Shown here piece by piece: positions 36,201 to 44,222 of a stretch of 64,000 bases of DNA. A model generated the notes under the pieces. That model had not been told where the DNA came from and made no database searches. It saw nothing but the letters and a program-made list of their open reading frames with translations. This DNA is from Fratercula arctica (Eukaryota > Chordata > Aves > Charadriiformes > Alcidae). Position numbers and translations under genes: made by a program. Location of the stretch: assembly GCA_947846985.1 (NCBI GenBank), contig CANTUZ010000001.1, positions 32,202,727 through 32,266,726 of the forward strand, in the 5' to 3' direction. The stretch's first letter is position 1; each line of letters opens with the position of its first letter.

Positions 36201-38919
36201 TTTTTTTCCCGGGCTTTTGTTTTTTCCCCGTTTTTTCTGAGCTGCAGCACACAGTAATGCTGGGGGAGGCTGAGCTGCTCTCACAGCCCGGTGAGAATCA
36301 ACATCTTCACCATTCCATGATTCACAGTTAGGCAGGAAAAACTCACTGTAACACATGCTGTGAATGATAAAAACTCCCCATGAGCTATGGCTGCGGGGAT
36401 GCTCCAGCACCCAGAGCCACCCACCCTGGCTGCCTGGGGATGGGGAATATTGATTCGCATCTCTGTGCTGTAAACATGGGCTGTTTTCCCCCAGATGCTG
36501 CATTCCTCCCTCCTTTGCAGTTTGGCAAGGCCATTTCCTGCACCCAGCCACGCACACGACCGCACACGCATGCACGGAGGACCTGGTTTTAGTATAAATG
36601 TTGCCAGAGCAAAAGAAATTTCCATGTCCAGGGACTTTCAGAAGACATAGACATGCAATAGGAAGAGGGGGACTCACACATAGAGCGAGCCCACACTCTG
36701 CCCAAGGATTTCCTCTGACCTTCAGGGACTCATTGCTCTCCCAGGGGCTGGCCAATTTCTATAACATGCTTTTACTCCAGGACGAAAACTATTACTAAAA
36801 ACCAGCCCCTGACCTGATGCATCAGGTCCCAGCACTGACTCGTGGATGGCAAAAATAAGAAGTTTGCTCCACCTGCAGATAAAAGATGGCTTTTGGGACC
36901 AGAAAGTTGCTGGTTCTGGATTCATCCAGCTTTGCATTTGTCCCCAGGGCCGCCCTGAACCCCTGCACTGGGATCTGCTTGGACTGGGCAGGGGCCAGCC
37001 AGAAGCGCTGGAGGTGGCATGACTTCAGCCACCACACTCACAGCCCTCCTTTCCAGTCCATCACCATGAAACTGAACGGCCACATCACGATTAAAATCCT
37101 GGCTCAGGATCAAATTCATTTATCGTTCACCAGCCGCAGCGATTGCGTCCATTTCAACGTGGGGTCCCGGCTCAAGGTGAGAACTTGCCGTGGTGGCCCT
37201 GCCTGGCTGGCTCTTGCCCACCAGTCCCTTGGAGAGCAGAAGCAGCAGAAGGGAAACCAGCTGGTGGAGATAAGCTTGGGGTTGCTGCATGGGACTGGTC
37301 ACAAATTTTCAGGTGGAAAAATCACCATTTCATTCAAAAGCAAATTTCCTGCCTGTGCGAATCTTAATGAAATTGCCTTTCAGGAAAGCATTTAGATAAG
37401 ATTGAAATGCTGTTGCTGAAGGGCAGGAAGAGCACGTCTCACAAATTCATTTTGAAACACTATTTCTTTTCAAAACATTTATATTAAATGTCAATACAAA
37501 CACAAAGCTCCTGATTTTATCTAAACAGCATTTCACTTAACATGAAACAAGCATCTGGGGAGAGGAACAACAAAATCCGTTGATATTTGTTCCCACATCT
37601 GACCCTTCCCTGGAGGTGGATGTGCTGTTCTGGCCAGGGCTCAGCCCTGCTCAGTGCTGGTGTAACTGTCCCAGCATGGTGGGCATCCCTGTCCCCCACT
37701 GGAGGAAGCACAACTGGTCAGCTTTGAAACACAGGTGACACGTTGCCAGAAGCTCATGGTTGGGGGCTGTGGCCTCAGGGTGAAGGATCCTTATAGCAGC
37801 CTTCCAGTACCTAAAGGGGGCCTACAGGAGAGATGGGGAGGGACTCTTTGTCAGGGAGCAGAGCAATAGAACAAGGGGTAATGGTTTTAAACTGGAAGAG
37901 GGGAGATTTAGATTAGATATGAGGAAGAAATTCTTTACTGTGAGGGTGGTGAGACACTGCAACAGGTTGCCCAGGGAAGCTGTGGATGCCCCATCCCTGG
38001 AAGTGTTCAAGGCCAGGCTGGATGGGGCTTTGAGCAGCCTGGTCTAGTGGAAGGTGTCCCTGCCCATGGCAGGGGGGTTGGAACTAGATGATCTTTAAGG
38101 TCCATTCCAACCCAAACCATTCTATGATTTCATTTGTCTTCCCTGGTGCCACACAAACCAAATGTTGACAGACCTCATAGCAATAGTCTATATGTGGCCA
38201 CAGATGTATTGCTAATGGAAACAGATATCTGGGGTACCTATTCAGAAAGGCGGCAACAATCCAAGGTCAGTATTTGGGACCATAAAGCACTGGCACCTGC
38301 TCTTCCATCTTCTTCTCAGGACCTATTGCTACATTAGGTAAGGAAGCCACCTTCCTTGTCCCACTACTTCTGGGCAGCCCACTCCCACCAAAGGAGGCTA
38401 GAGCCATGAGTTTAGCTCCTTAGTCCCCTTGTACCTGCACTGGAAGAGGATCACCTCCAAAGGGGAGCCACAGGGTTAGTGTTCTCCATGAGCATGGAGG
38501 GAAAGGGCCTGGACATGCTACAGGGGTAAGCGTGCAAGTTTGGGTTACAAGGAATACTCTCCTGCTCAGACTCCCTTCAGGGGGTTCAGCATTAATGCTC
38601 TTTGCTTTGCATGGGCTCTCTTTGCAGCTGAAAGACCCAGAGACAAGCCACCTACTGAAGTGTCCAGAAAGCAAAGAGGAGCTCTTCCTTCAGTCTAAAA
38701 AGATTCAGCTCAGGAGCCTGCTCTCCAAAATACAGACAGCTTTGCAATACTTTTGGCAACCCCTCTCTCAATGATATCACTCCTTGTATTTCATCATCTT
38801 CTGTCCCCATGAAATACTGAAATGAAGATATTAACACTCACAGGAAGCAGTTACATCAGCGTTTCAGATCACCTTTTCCGTCATCAAGGTGATAACAGTG
38901 ACTTTGTGCTGAAAATAAA
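11793..38919 (+). CDS. ERICH6B: ERICH6B (glutamate-rich protein 6B, FAM194B), 13 coding exons
   Basis: The coding sequence starts at ATG 11852 and stops at TGA 38772-38774. Thirteen exons join with consistent phases into 622 codons (1869 nt with stop) and no internal stop; human ERICH6B is about 700 aa as I recall. The N-terminal 300 residues are polar and poorly conserved, with acidic runs near residues 197-215 and 314-324. A cysteine pair motif (C-x2-C-x22-C-C) spans residues 271-298. The C-terminal part from about 425 is the FAM194 domain: YPDG, FPDGSG, a YYPSGN block, RWRWHDFS and a FNVGSRLK segment that ends the conserved region. The neighbour COG3 is convergent, as in human, which favours ERICH6B over the paralogue ERICH6. 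Molecular function is unknown. The start is preceded by an in-frame TAA at 11837. An AATAAA at 38914-38919 probably ends the transcript near 38.94 kb. Confidence 0.85.
12213..14947 (+). other. ERICH6B intron 1 (between coding exons), nothing notable
   Basis: About 2.7 kb. It holds T-rich and A-rich tracts near 13971-13982 and 14700-14720 but no recognised repeat family or exon. Open frames on both strands lack any domain. Confidence 0.6.
14948..15005 (+). CDS. ERICH6B: ERICH6B coding exon 2 (codons 121-140)
   Basis: A 58-nt exon between acceptor TATCCCCTCCAG and donor AA|GTAAGG. It enters in phase 1 (G+CA gives Ala) and leaves in phase 2, matching both neighbours exactly. The peptide is [18 protein letters not shown], a low-complexity proline/serine linker. 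It is short and weakly conserved, so the call rests on phases and splice sites. Confidence 0.72.
15006..16615 (+). other. ERICH6B intron 2, nothing notable
   Basis: About 1.6 kb, with a T-rich/GTT-rich stretch near 15258-15292. No mobile element or exon recognised. Confidence 0.6.
16616..16722 (+). CDS. ERICH6B: ERICH6B coding exon 3 (codons 140-175)
   Basis: A 107-nt exon with acceptor CCTCTTTTCAG and donor G|GTGAGT. It reads [18 protein letters not shown] and continues through a [12 protein letters not shown] block to end in AREE, with phase 1 at the right end. It is rich in charged and polar residues and no domain is recognised. The frame is clean and the phases fit exons 2 and 4. Confidence 0.78.
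16723..20465 (+). other. ERICH6B intron 3
   Basis: About 3.7 kb. It contains a perfect 22-bp palindrome at 17471-17492 and an A run at 19268-19280. No mobile element or coding exon is recognised. An open frame starting at ATG 20210 runs through the 3' end of this intron into exon 4 (see findings). Confidence 0.55.
17471..17492. repeat. 22-bp perfect palindrome
   Basis: The 10-nt arm GTGAACTTCA is followed by two bases and its exact reverse complement. The outer half sites, TGAACT and AGTTCA, resemble nuclear-receptor half sites in everted orientation, but one occurrence by eye is weak evidence for function. Confidence 0.85.
20466..20597 (+). CDS. ERICH6B: ERICH6B coding exon 4, acidic (codons 176-219)
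   Basis: A 132-nt exon with acceptor CTTCCCTTCAG and donor G|GTACAA. It enters with G+CC (Ala) and reads [18 protein letters not shown], then an acidic block [16 protein letters not shown]. This is the glutamate-rich segment that fits the gene name. Phase 1 at both ends. The surrounding intron stays open upstream for about 85 codons, so a retained-intron or alternative-start form is possible. Confidence 0.82.
23469..23596 (+). repeat. (GAG/GGA)n microsatellite, poly-Glu frame
   Basis: About 128 bp of nearly pure GAG/GGA triplets with a few AAG and GAT interruptions. In one plus-strand frame it would encode a long glutamate run, and on the minus strand a serine run. It lacks a pyrimidine tract at its left edge, so I treat it as intronic simple repeat, not as an exon. 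Confidence 0.9.
24530..24559. repeat. Poly-T tract
   Basis: About 30 nt of T with one C interruption, followed by CTCTCCCC. No retroposed element body is recognised beside it. Confidence 0.85.
24712..24759. repeat. 24-bp perfect tandem duplication
   Basis: Two identical consecutive copies of a 24-nt unit starting CACTGCCAGGCC and ending TTCCATGG. The absence of any difference suggests a recent slippage or duplication event. Confidence 0.9.
25205..25932 (+). mobile_element. CR1 LINE, 5'-truncated, sense orientation
   Basis: The translation from 25267 matches the C-terminal end of the CR1 ORF2 (reverse transcriptase) protein, with recognisable blocks [30 protein letters not shown] and [14 protein letters not shown] single frameshift near 25570 breaks it. 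The frame resumes from about 25649 as [20 protein letters not shown] to a stop at 25841-25843. The 3' tail has two ATTCTGTG-type repeats, the CR1 hallmark. It is dead and 5'-truncated, but younger than the copy near 9.5 kb. The left boundary is approximate. Confidence 0.92.
26440..27010 (-). mobile_element. Ancient CR1/L3-like LINE remnant, antisense
   Basis: The plus strand carries the ordered phrases I associate with old amniote CR1/L3 elements in antisense: an AATAATTCCTAGCTTTCTGTTTGC block, a CATCACTTTACATTTATC block, an ATTTCATCTGTGATTTTATTACC block, and an ATATCATCTGCAAACTTCTCC block at the right end. All are heavily diverged. Family assignment is from memory of consensus wording, and the boundaries are approximate. 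Confidence 0.6.
27511..27632 (+). CDS. ERICH6B: ERICH6B coding exon 5 (codons 220-260)
   Basis: A 122-nt exon with acceptor TTGCAAAAAG (weak pyrimidine tract) and donor AAG|GTGAGA. It begins with G+AT (Asp), then reads [20 protein letters not shown] and ends SAATLYSGK in phase 0. It is acidic and serine-rich. The weak acceptor is the least certain splice site of the chain, but frame and phase fit both neighbours. Confidence 0.75.
27633..29858 (+). other. ERICH6B intron 5
   Basis: About 2.2 kb. It contains an AT-rich block of TTTTAAAA and AAGGCTTAA words at about 29445-29540, a short TATATA run near 29701-29714 and a T tract just before the next exon. No mobile element recognised. Confidence 0.6.
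29445..29540. repeat. TTTTAAA / AAGGCTT low-complexity block
   Basis: Repeated, partly self-complementary words (GTTTTAAAAG, AAAGTTTTAAG, AAGGCTTAAGG, TTTTAAAAAGGC) over about 95 bp. It looks like locally expanded simple sequence. No family recognised. Confidence 0.7.
29859..29960 (+). CDS. ERICH6B: ERICH6B coding exon 6, first cysteine pair (codons 261-294)
   Basis: A 102-nt, 34-codon exon with acceptor TTTTGTCCTCTGAG and donor GAT|GTGAGT, phase 0 on both sides. It reads [20 protein letters not shown] and ends LKEQPQED. The CTFC pair is half of a possible metal-binding motif completed by FCC in the next exon. I chose the acceptor at 29857-29858 because it keeps phase 0 with exon 5; the upstream AG at 29828-29829 would not. 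Confidence 0.82.
30160..30317 (+). CDS. ERICH6B: ERICH6B coding exon 7, FCC motif and acidic run (codons 295-346)
   Basis: A 158-nt exon with acceptor GTACCCCACAG and donor CA|GTAAGG. It reads [20 protein letters not shown], then the acidic run [10 protein letters not shown], and ends IKEKLLQ in phase 2. A second AG 14 nt inside (30172-30173) would shift the frame to an immediate TAA, so the upstream acceptor must be the productive one. Reading on past the donor gives a stop, consistent with an exon end. Confidence 0.85.
30318..31804 (+). other. ERICH6B intron 7, nothing notable
   Basis: About 1.5 kb of unique-looking sequence. No repeat family recognised. Confidence 0.6.
31805..31869 (+). 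CDS. ERICH6B: ERICH6B coding exon 8 (codons 347-368)
   Basis: A 65-nt exon with acceptor TTTTGATCTTAG and donor T|GTATGT. It enters with CA+G (Gln), reads [20 protein letters not shown] and ends Ala plus one base. It appears to be helical and amphipathic. Phases fit exons 7 and 9. Confidence 0.82.
31870..32444 (+). other. ERICH6B intron 8, nothing notable
   Basis: About 575 bp of unique-looking sequence. Confidence 0.6.
32445..32590 (+). CDS. ERICH6B: ERICH6B coding exon 9 (codons 369-417)
   Basis: A 146-nt exon with acceptor ATTTTTTTCAG and donor AAG|GTGGGT. T+GG gives Trp, then [20 protein letters not shown], a basic proline-containing stretch, and [14 protein letters not shown] at the end in phase 0. 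It leads into the FAM194 domain. Confidence 0.84.
32591..34421 (+). other. ERICH6B intron 9, nothing notable
   Basis: About 1.8 kb. No mobile element recognised. A 176-codon open frame at 33056-33586 has no domain and is rejected. Confidence 0.6.
34422..34510 (+). CDS. ERICH6B: ERICH6B coding exon 10, start of FAM194 core (codons 418-446)
   Basis: An 89-nt exon with acceptor TTTTGCTCCTGCAG. It reads [20 protein letters not shown] and ends FPDGSGQV plus TA, phase 2. The donor is the unusual TTTA|GTATCCAG. I chose it over the nearer CAG|GTTTAG because only this site rebuilds the family motif GQVYYPSGN with the next exon and keeps the frame. The donor and next branch site look U12-type. Confidence 0.86.
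34511..34799 (+). other. Probable U12-type (minor spliceosome) intron
   Basis: A 289-nt intron with donor GTATCC (first six bases of the U12 consensus), a branch-site sequence TTCCTTAAC at 34781-34789 that matches the U12 consensus, branch A about 11 nt before the acceptor AG at 34798-34799, and only a ten-base gap with no separate pyrimidine tract. Phase 2. All other ERICH6B donors look U2-type. Confidence 0.75.
34800..34952 (+). CDS. ERICH6B: ERICH6B coding exon 11, FAM194 core (codons 447-497)
   Basis: A 153-nt exon with acceptor GTTTCTCAG and donor TG|GTAAGT. TA+C gives Tyr, then [20 protein letters not shown], a middle stretch, and [12 protein letters not shown]. The YPSGN and HPDG turns resemble MORN-type repeats. 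This is the most conserved part of the family and anchors the gene identification. Confidence 0.92.
34953..36947 (+). other. ERICH6B intron 11, nothing notable
   Basis: About 2 kb. No repeat family or additional exon recognised. A minus-strand open frame of 185 codons at 36198-36755 has no domain. Confidence 0.6.
36948..37176 (+). CDS. ERICH6B: ERICH6B coding exon 12, FAM194 core (codons 498-574)
   Basis: A 229-nt exon with acceptor TTTGTCCCCAG and donor AAG|GTGAGA. TG+G gives Trp, then [35 protein letters not shown], an [15 protein letters not shown] strand block and FNVGSRLK, phase 0. The RWRWHDF and FNVGSRLK blocks are recognisable FAM194-domain signatures. Confidence 0.92.
37177..38627 (+). 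other. ERICH6B intron 12, holds a CR1
   Basis: About 1.45 kb, with a CR1 3' end at about 37795-38130. Nothing else recognised. Confidence 0.65.
37795..38130 (+). mobile_element. CR1 LINE 3' end
   Basis: It starts in a block like TATAGCAGCCTTCCAGTACC and runs through the well-known CR1 tail wording: GGAAGAAATTCTTTACTGTGAG-like, CAGGTTGCCCAGGGAAGCTG, GATGATCTTTAAGGTCCATT and the ending CATTCTATGATTT. It is well preserved compared with the copy near 9.5 kb. Sense to ERICH6B. Confidence 0.93.
38628..38774 (+). CDS. ERICH6B: ERICH6B last exon with stop codon (codons 575-622)
   Basis: Acceptor GCTCTCTTTGCAG; 48 codons and a TGA at 38772-38774. It reads [20 protein letters not shown], then a helical basic stretch [20 protein letters not shown] and ends FWQPLSQ. 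Phase 0 fits exon 12. The 3' UTR continues to the poly(A) signal. Confidence 0.88.
   Translation: MKDPETSHLLKCPESKEELFLQSKKIQLRSLLSKIQTALQYFWQPLSQ
38914..38919 (+). terminator. Probable ERICH6B poly(A) signal
   Basis: A canonical AATAAA about 140 nt after the stop codon, followed by a T-rich run (CTCCTTTTTC). It is the first canonical signal on the plus strand after the stop. Cleavage would fall near 38935-38945. Confidence 0.7.
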
Positions 38920-38944
38920 GCTCCTTTTTCAAGCTGACAATGCC

Positions 38945-40124
38945 TCTTCCTGTACATCAAGTCCCTGTAACACCAAGTGCATCTCTTTTGAGAACACTTG
39001 ATGGCTCGTGGTACGATCAGTGGGTTTATACACCGAGTGTGCAGTACTTTGAAGGAGAAGATGGCTTCCTTCCTACAGGTGAAGAACTGGACTGTGGGAG
39101 CTTGTTGTACCAAGCATGACTGACTAGCCTGCTTTGGGTACAGGAACCGGGGACAACACCCAAGAGAGAAGGAAGATGAGGAACCTCTTGGGTGGGGGCA
39201 GTTGGTGGCAGATGGCAAGTCCCATGGCTCAGTGCCATGGTTGGCCACCACTGAAAGGGGCCAACTGATTATTTTTTTGTTTGTTTGTTTGTTCTATTCA
39301 GAGGTTTTTATATCAAAGATCTGATTTGTTCCACAGTGTTGGTTTGGTTTTGGGGTTCTATGAGGATAAAAATGCATGAGGGTAGGAGAAAGCAGCGTTT
39401 GTGGACACTGCTGCTGTTTGTGGGCTGCTACCACCCGAGTTGCTACAGCAGCACAAACTTTTTCCCCCCTTCCCCTACTCACATCACTTTGTCAACGTCA
39501 AACGTGCAGTTTGAGGAAGGGACTTGTTTTTTTCTTGGAAAACGCCCAGCACAGCATAAGCTATGCTGCAGGCATCACTGTTGTCCAAAAAGAAGTGTGA
39601 ATGCCCGGCCAACTGCTCTGCCATTCACTTAATTCACCAGAGATACAACCCAAAGGGTCAAACCTCTTTAGGAGGCTCCAAGCACCCAGGAAGCAATGGT
39701 CACCCATCGCTGCTCCATACCAGTCAGGCTGGTGCTGAATTCCACAAAAAAAAAAAAAAAAAGAAGCACTTTTCCTTAGGTTAGTTCATTCAAGTGACAC
39801 TGTCAAAGGCGGGGGTGAAGGGAAGCTTCATGCTGGCATTACGGGGGACAAAGCACAAGCCTCTGGATGATGTTTCTACAACACCAAGGGCCAGAAGAAC
39901 AGAATGTGGTAATGAGAAACTATGGGTAGATGAGTCTGTGAGTAACCAGGAGAACAAGAACAGCTATCAAACACAGTAATACTCATGACTTCTGCCACCA
40001 GCTCCCAAGTCTTCTCTTGGTAAAAGCCAACTAGTTAAAATATGGTCTTGTCTTACACTTGGGACTTTCTTCCCCCTAACAAAATTGCAAGCAAAGAGAC
40101 CGCTTAGTCACACAAGATCGTTTG
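38945..40124. other. Tail-to-tail intergenic gap between ERICH6B and COG3
   Basis: About 1.2 kb without a recognised gene. It contains a (TTTG)n run at 39271-39292 and an A18 tract at 39745-39762. Boundaries depend on the inferred poly(A) sites of both genes. Confidence 0.55.
39745..39762. repeat. Poly-A tract
   Basis: An uninterrupted run of 18 A. No retrotransposon body recognised upstream of it. Confidence 0.85.
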
Positions 40125-42314
40125 TCAGTAAAGAAAATACAAATTTACTTTTATTATAACCATAAAGAGGCATTACTGTAACAATTAGCTGTACATTCAG
40201 CACTCGGGTATACATCTGTGCCAAATAAAGTCAATTCTCTTACTGCTAAAAAAGAACACTTCTCAGCGATGCACTGCCCGTGCTTACAGGATGTTTATTG
40301 TCTCTGTATTACACTTATCTTGACAGACAAGCCTCAGGATACAGAATAAAGCTTTACTCTTGGACCAAAATAGGAGGCAACATTTTTATTTAAAAAAATT
40401 AAAAACAGCAAGTTTCTAGTCAGATAATATAAAGCATCTTAAATTAATCTTTTGAAAGTATTTACACTATCTGTAAACGTAAATATCTGAAACTGTACAA
40501 GTTTAAACAAATGTTCATTTAGCAAACAGGCCGTATAAACTGATTGCTCTTCTAATTTTTCAACCAGCTGTTCTAGAGCTGTCTGGGTACTCTAAGAGAG
40601 AAAAAGATCCCAAGCACAAGAGTGACTATTGCAACCGTTTCCCCTTCATGTCTTTTCTGTACAATGTCTGTATTAAGTCAGTCGTAACTCTGTACAGCGA
40701 CCATGCAGTCCTTCTGTAAAACTTTATAAAAAAACCCAAATATACATATATTACAACGCACTGGGCATTATTTTACAGCCTGTATTTTGACAGTAAGTAA
40801 AAAGAAAGGGCAAGTTTTCTGCCTTGTTAGTTCCTTTAGTTAATTTTTAAGGAGCCATGTAAGGTCCTATGAGTACCATTTATGTACCTCAGCACCACTG
40901 CTGCAACGCTTCTCGTGGTAGCGTTAAATCCTACCGTCTTAGTCTCCAGCCGTGTGATTTATAACAGGAAAATTATTAAATCAAAACAACCACCGATGTG
41001 CATGGAAATGTCTACATATTTAAAACTACAGAAGAGGTTTTATAAATAAGTTAAAAATCTGCCATGTAAGTCACCACATTTTTCTTTCGCAGCGCTGCAC
41101 GATAAAGACTTACCCACTGAGGCACCCTAAAACTGCTTGTAGTGTTTCATTCCATTAATGGTCAAGTTAATGGCCAAGTGTTTAGCTTTCAGCTTTCTGA
41201 AATAATGACCGATAAATGCATACTGGACACCGTGTATTGTTTACCAGTTACCAAGTACTTATCCCCTGTTTACAATCCAGATTTGACATGCTTGCACATT
41301 CAATTTCTGGCACACCCCCCACACCCTTATATTAGCACTTAACTCCATCACACAAAGGCTGTACAAGCTCCAGTCCCAGTCCCCACTTTAAACAAGGAAA
41401 CCCCACCATCTGATCTTGGGTAAGGCCAATAAACAACTCTAAGAACTAGAAGAACCAAGAAGAAGATCTCTAGAACCAAGTACCTGAGAATCCCAGTGCT
41501 AAGCTTTGCAGTAAAGCATCTGAAAACACACAGTTGCCTCAGAAAGAACGGAAATTATATTGCAGTTTTCCATCACAAATCCCAAGGAACCGAGATTCTT
41601 CATACAGAGCATGAAACTTCAGGTCAGATCTCACAGCTCCCAATCGCAACAGTGTACGAAAACCAGCACATCCAGTGTTTCAAAAAAATGCTTCACATGC
41701 GGGAAATATAAGTTTTCCCAACTAAGAACCTCTGAATTATGTTCAAGCACGTGGCGGATTACCAGGATTTTGGGGGGGGAGTTGAAGAAAAATCGGAGCA
41801 TGCCTGCTTAAGTCAAATTGTCATACCAATGCGCTTATCTCCAAGCCTTACAAATACCTATTACTGCTCCCATTTGATTCCTTGCACATTATTTCCAGCA
41901 TGTCTTTGAAAATGCAGCTTTTCACTGCATATATCAGCTTACTAAAGGAAAGTAAGAAAGGGTTTTACATTAAAAAAAAAAAAACCAAACCCAAAACAAC
42001 AGGATTTTAACTTTGAAAACATCTGGAGAAGGCAGTCACTGAGCTTCCATAAGAGTGATCAGTGAAGGGTATTTTGTTTTGTTTTCTGCCCCCCCCCCCC
42101 ACTTCTCAAACCAATGAATAGGAAGACCTTTCACAAATCAATAAAACTGGCTTTTTTCTTTCTTTTCCTAAAACAGGGTTAAGCAGCCTGGAGAGTTTTG
42201 ATGCAGACTGGACTGCGCAGTGGGATCCTTCGTTAATTTCAAGCAAATGTCTTTGCATTCCCTTCACTGCCTGGCATTCAGCTGAAGCTTATTTCAAGCA
42301 GCCTCACTGCTGGG
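40125..42314 (-). other. COG3: COG3 3' UTR (inferred)
   Basis: About 2.2 kb of AT-rich sequence between the COG3 stop and the distal poly(A) signal, with no open frame of interest. It contains a C12 run at 42089-42100, which would be G12 in the transcript, and several AATAAA words. The extent is inferred from poly(A) signals only. Confidence 0.5.
40150..40155 (-). terminator. Probable distal COG3 poly(A) signal
   Basis: TTTATT on the plus strand is AATAAA on the minus strand. Cleavage would be near 40125-40140. Further AATAAA words on the minus strand lie at 40294-40299 and 40385-40390, so shorter 3' UTR forms are possible. Confidence 0.5.
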
Positions 42315-42344
42315 CTACTTGGACATCGATAGAAGTAAATTCAC
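42315..42344 (-). CDS. COG3: COG3 last coding exon, 9 codons and stop
   Basis: Acceptor GCCTTTCAG, then VNLLLSMSK and TAG at 42315-42317. The C-terminus differs a little from human (L...LLLLVSK) but has the same length and final SK. The coding part is only 30 nt, and the rest of the exon is 3' UTR. Confidence 0.93.
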   Translation of the reverse strand: MNLLLSMSK

Positions 42345-44187
42345 CTGAAAGGCAAAAGCAAAACCTACATTAGACAGAGCAGCGAAGTTTCAGAACCGAT
42401 GTCTTATCTGTGAACCTTTAAACAGGATTCCTAGGAAGCACACAGAGTCATAAGATGAATCAGAAGACAGATACAAAACAACTGGCCAAAGTTTGCAGTC
42501 AAATGCCTACTCACAGGCTTTTTAAAATGCGACTGTTCACAATGCTGACTAGTCATTTCATCAGTCACAACCCATCATGTCAAAGTTTTTAAAATGACTT
42601 CAGGCATTGCCAAGGAATTCCAAAAAATCTGCTCACTGCCAAAAAATGTTAACATTCATCTTCGATACGTGAAACAAATTTGGGATCCTTTGCAGTACTT
42701 GTTTCCCACAGATTACAATACTGTTTCCTATACACTTCAGTTTGTAGGAGAAGCGATCCTAAGGTTTAACAGATAAACAATTAAGAGGATGCCATCTCCT
42801 CTAGGAAAACCCCACCTCCTCCCAGTGCATCACTCCCACTCTGTGCTCCAGGACAGTTATCACACATCCCTGTGGCCACATTCACTGCAGGAAATATCCT
42901 CTAATCCATAAACTAGGTTATCTGTTTAAATATTGGCATCCTGGGATAATCATGATTCTATCCACATTCCCTTGATCACTAAGGTCAAAGTGAGATTTTT
43001 AAAAAACCTACTTGGTTTCTGTCAGAGCATCCTAATACAAAGAATTCTTAACCCCAATCATCTCTGACACTAAAGACCTTATTATGTAGGGTTACGTTTC
43101 CATAAACATTGGCACGTTTTCCCAATGCAATTTATTTCAAATGAACCCTTGTAATTCTTTCTCATGCTTCCTAAATGCACAAGTTGCTTCTTTTTGTATT
43201 TGTCAAAAGCAAGACGTACAGGCTTTTTTAAAGCGTATTCACTAGCTTTGATATCTCTCTGAAAAGACAATGTCCAGAATTGGCAAGACTCTGCCATGAT
43301 GTTGTACAACTCAATCCCCAGCAACATCAATCACCACCTTCTGTTTAAAAACTCAATTGGATATCCATTAAAAAAACAAAAACAAAAACCAAAACCCCCT
43401 TTCAGCTGGGAGCCCAGAGTTCAGATAAAGCCTTGAGTTTAATCATCCAGGATTAAGGGGGATAATAAATAAATAAGGATTCCAAACATTGAAAATACTA
43501 AAAAGAAAAACTGATGTTTAAAAAAAGCCAGTCACGTGAAAGAGCAACTGAAAAAACAGGGAGCTTCAATATATACCTGTTCCATTGAAGGACAAGCTAT
43601 GATCTGGAGATCTTCATTACTAAATTCTTCCTTTAACAAAGCATGGAGTTTCTGGAACATTTGCTGAATGTTATTCTTTTAAAGGAAAGAAGAAAAAACC
43701 TCAATATGAAAAAACACAACACTCATCTCAAACATGAAACAGAATAAGCAGACGGTATACACGGAATAGCTACTGAAGTGACCAGGTAGGGAGAAGCGGT
43801 CAAGCTTGAAGAGCTTTTCTTCTAAAACAAGTGCCAAAACAGCTACAAGGAATCCACGTTGGCTGTGAGATAAAAACTTCAGCTAAGGTGTGCTAAGCTG
43901 GAACACTGAGTCCTACAGACTTAACCTGGAAGCTTAAAACTCAAGCTTGGTTCTTTCTGGTGGATTTACAGTGGGTGTCCCATTGAATCTGTATCGTCCT
44001 CTCTGCCTCCAGTGCTTCTGCCCGTGTGTAATGCACCAAGCTGTATTGGTTTTGCCTGGGACAGAGTTAATTTTCTTTATAGTAGCTTGTATGGTGCCGA
44101 GTGGAAGATGTGCAGAATGAACAGAACCAGCTGATTTTCTGTAACGTGTGTGATACAGGTTGAGTACAATGGAGAGGAGGACGGCTT

Positions 44188-44222
<35 letters not shown>

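Noticed and set aside
36198..36755. 185-codon minus-strand open frame
   Set aside because: No motif, no homologue recognised, and it lies in an ERICH6B intron. Cysteine-rich content is typical of shadow frames in GC-rich avian DNA.
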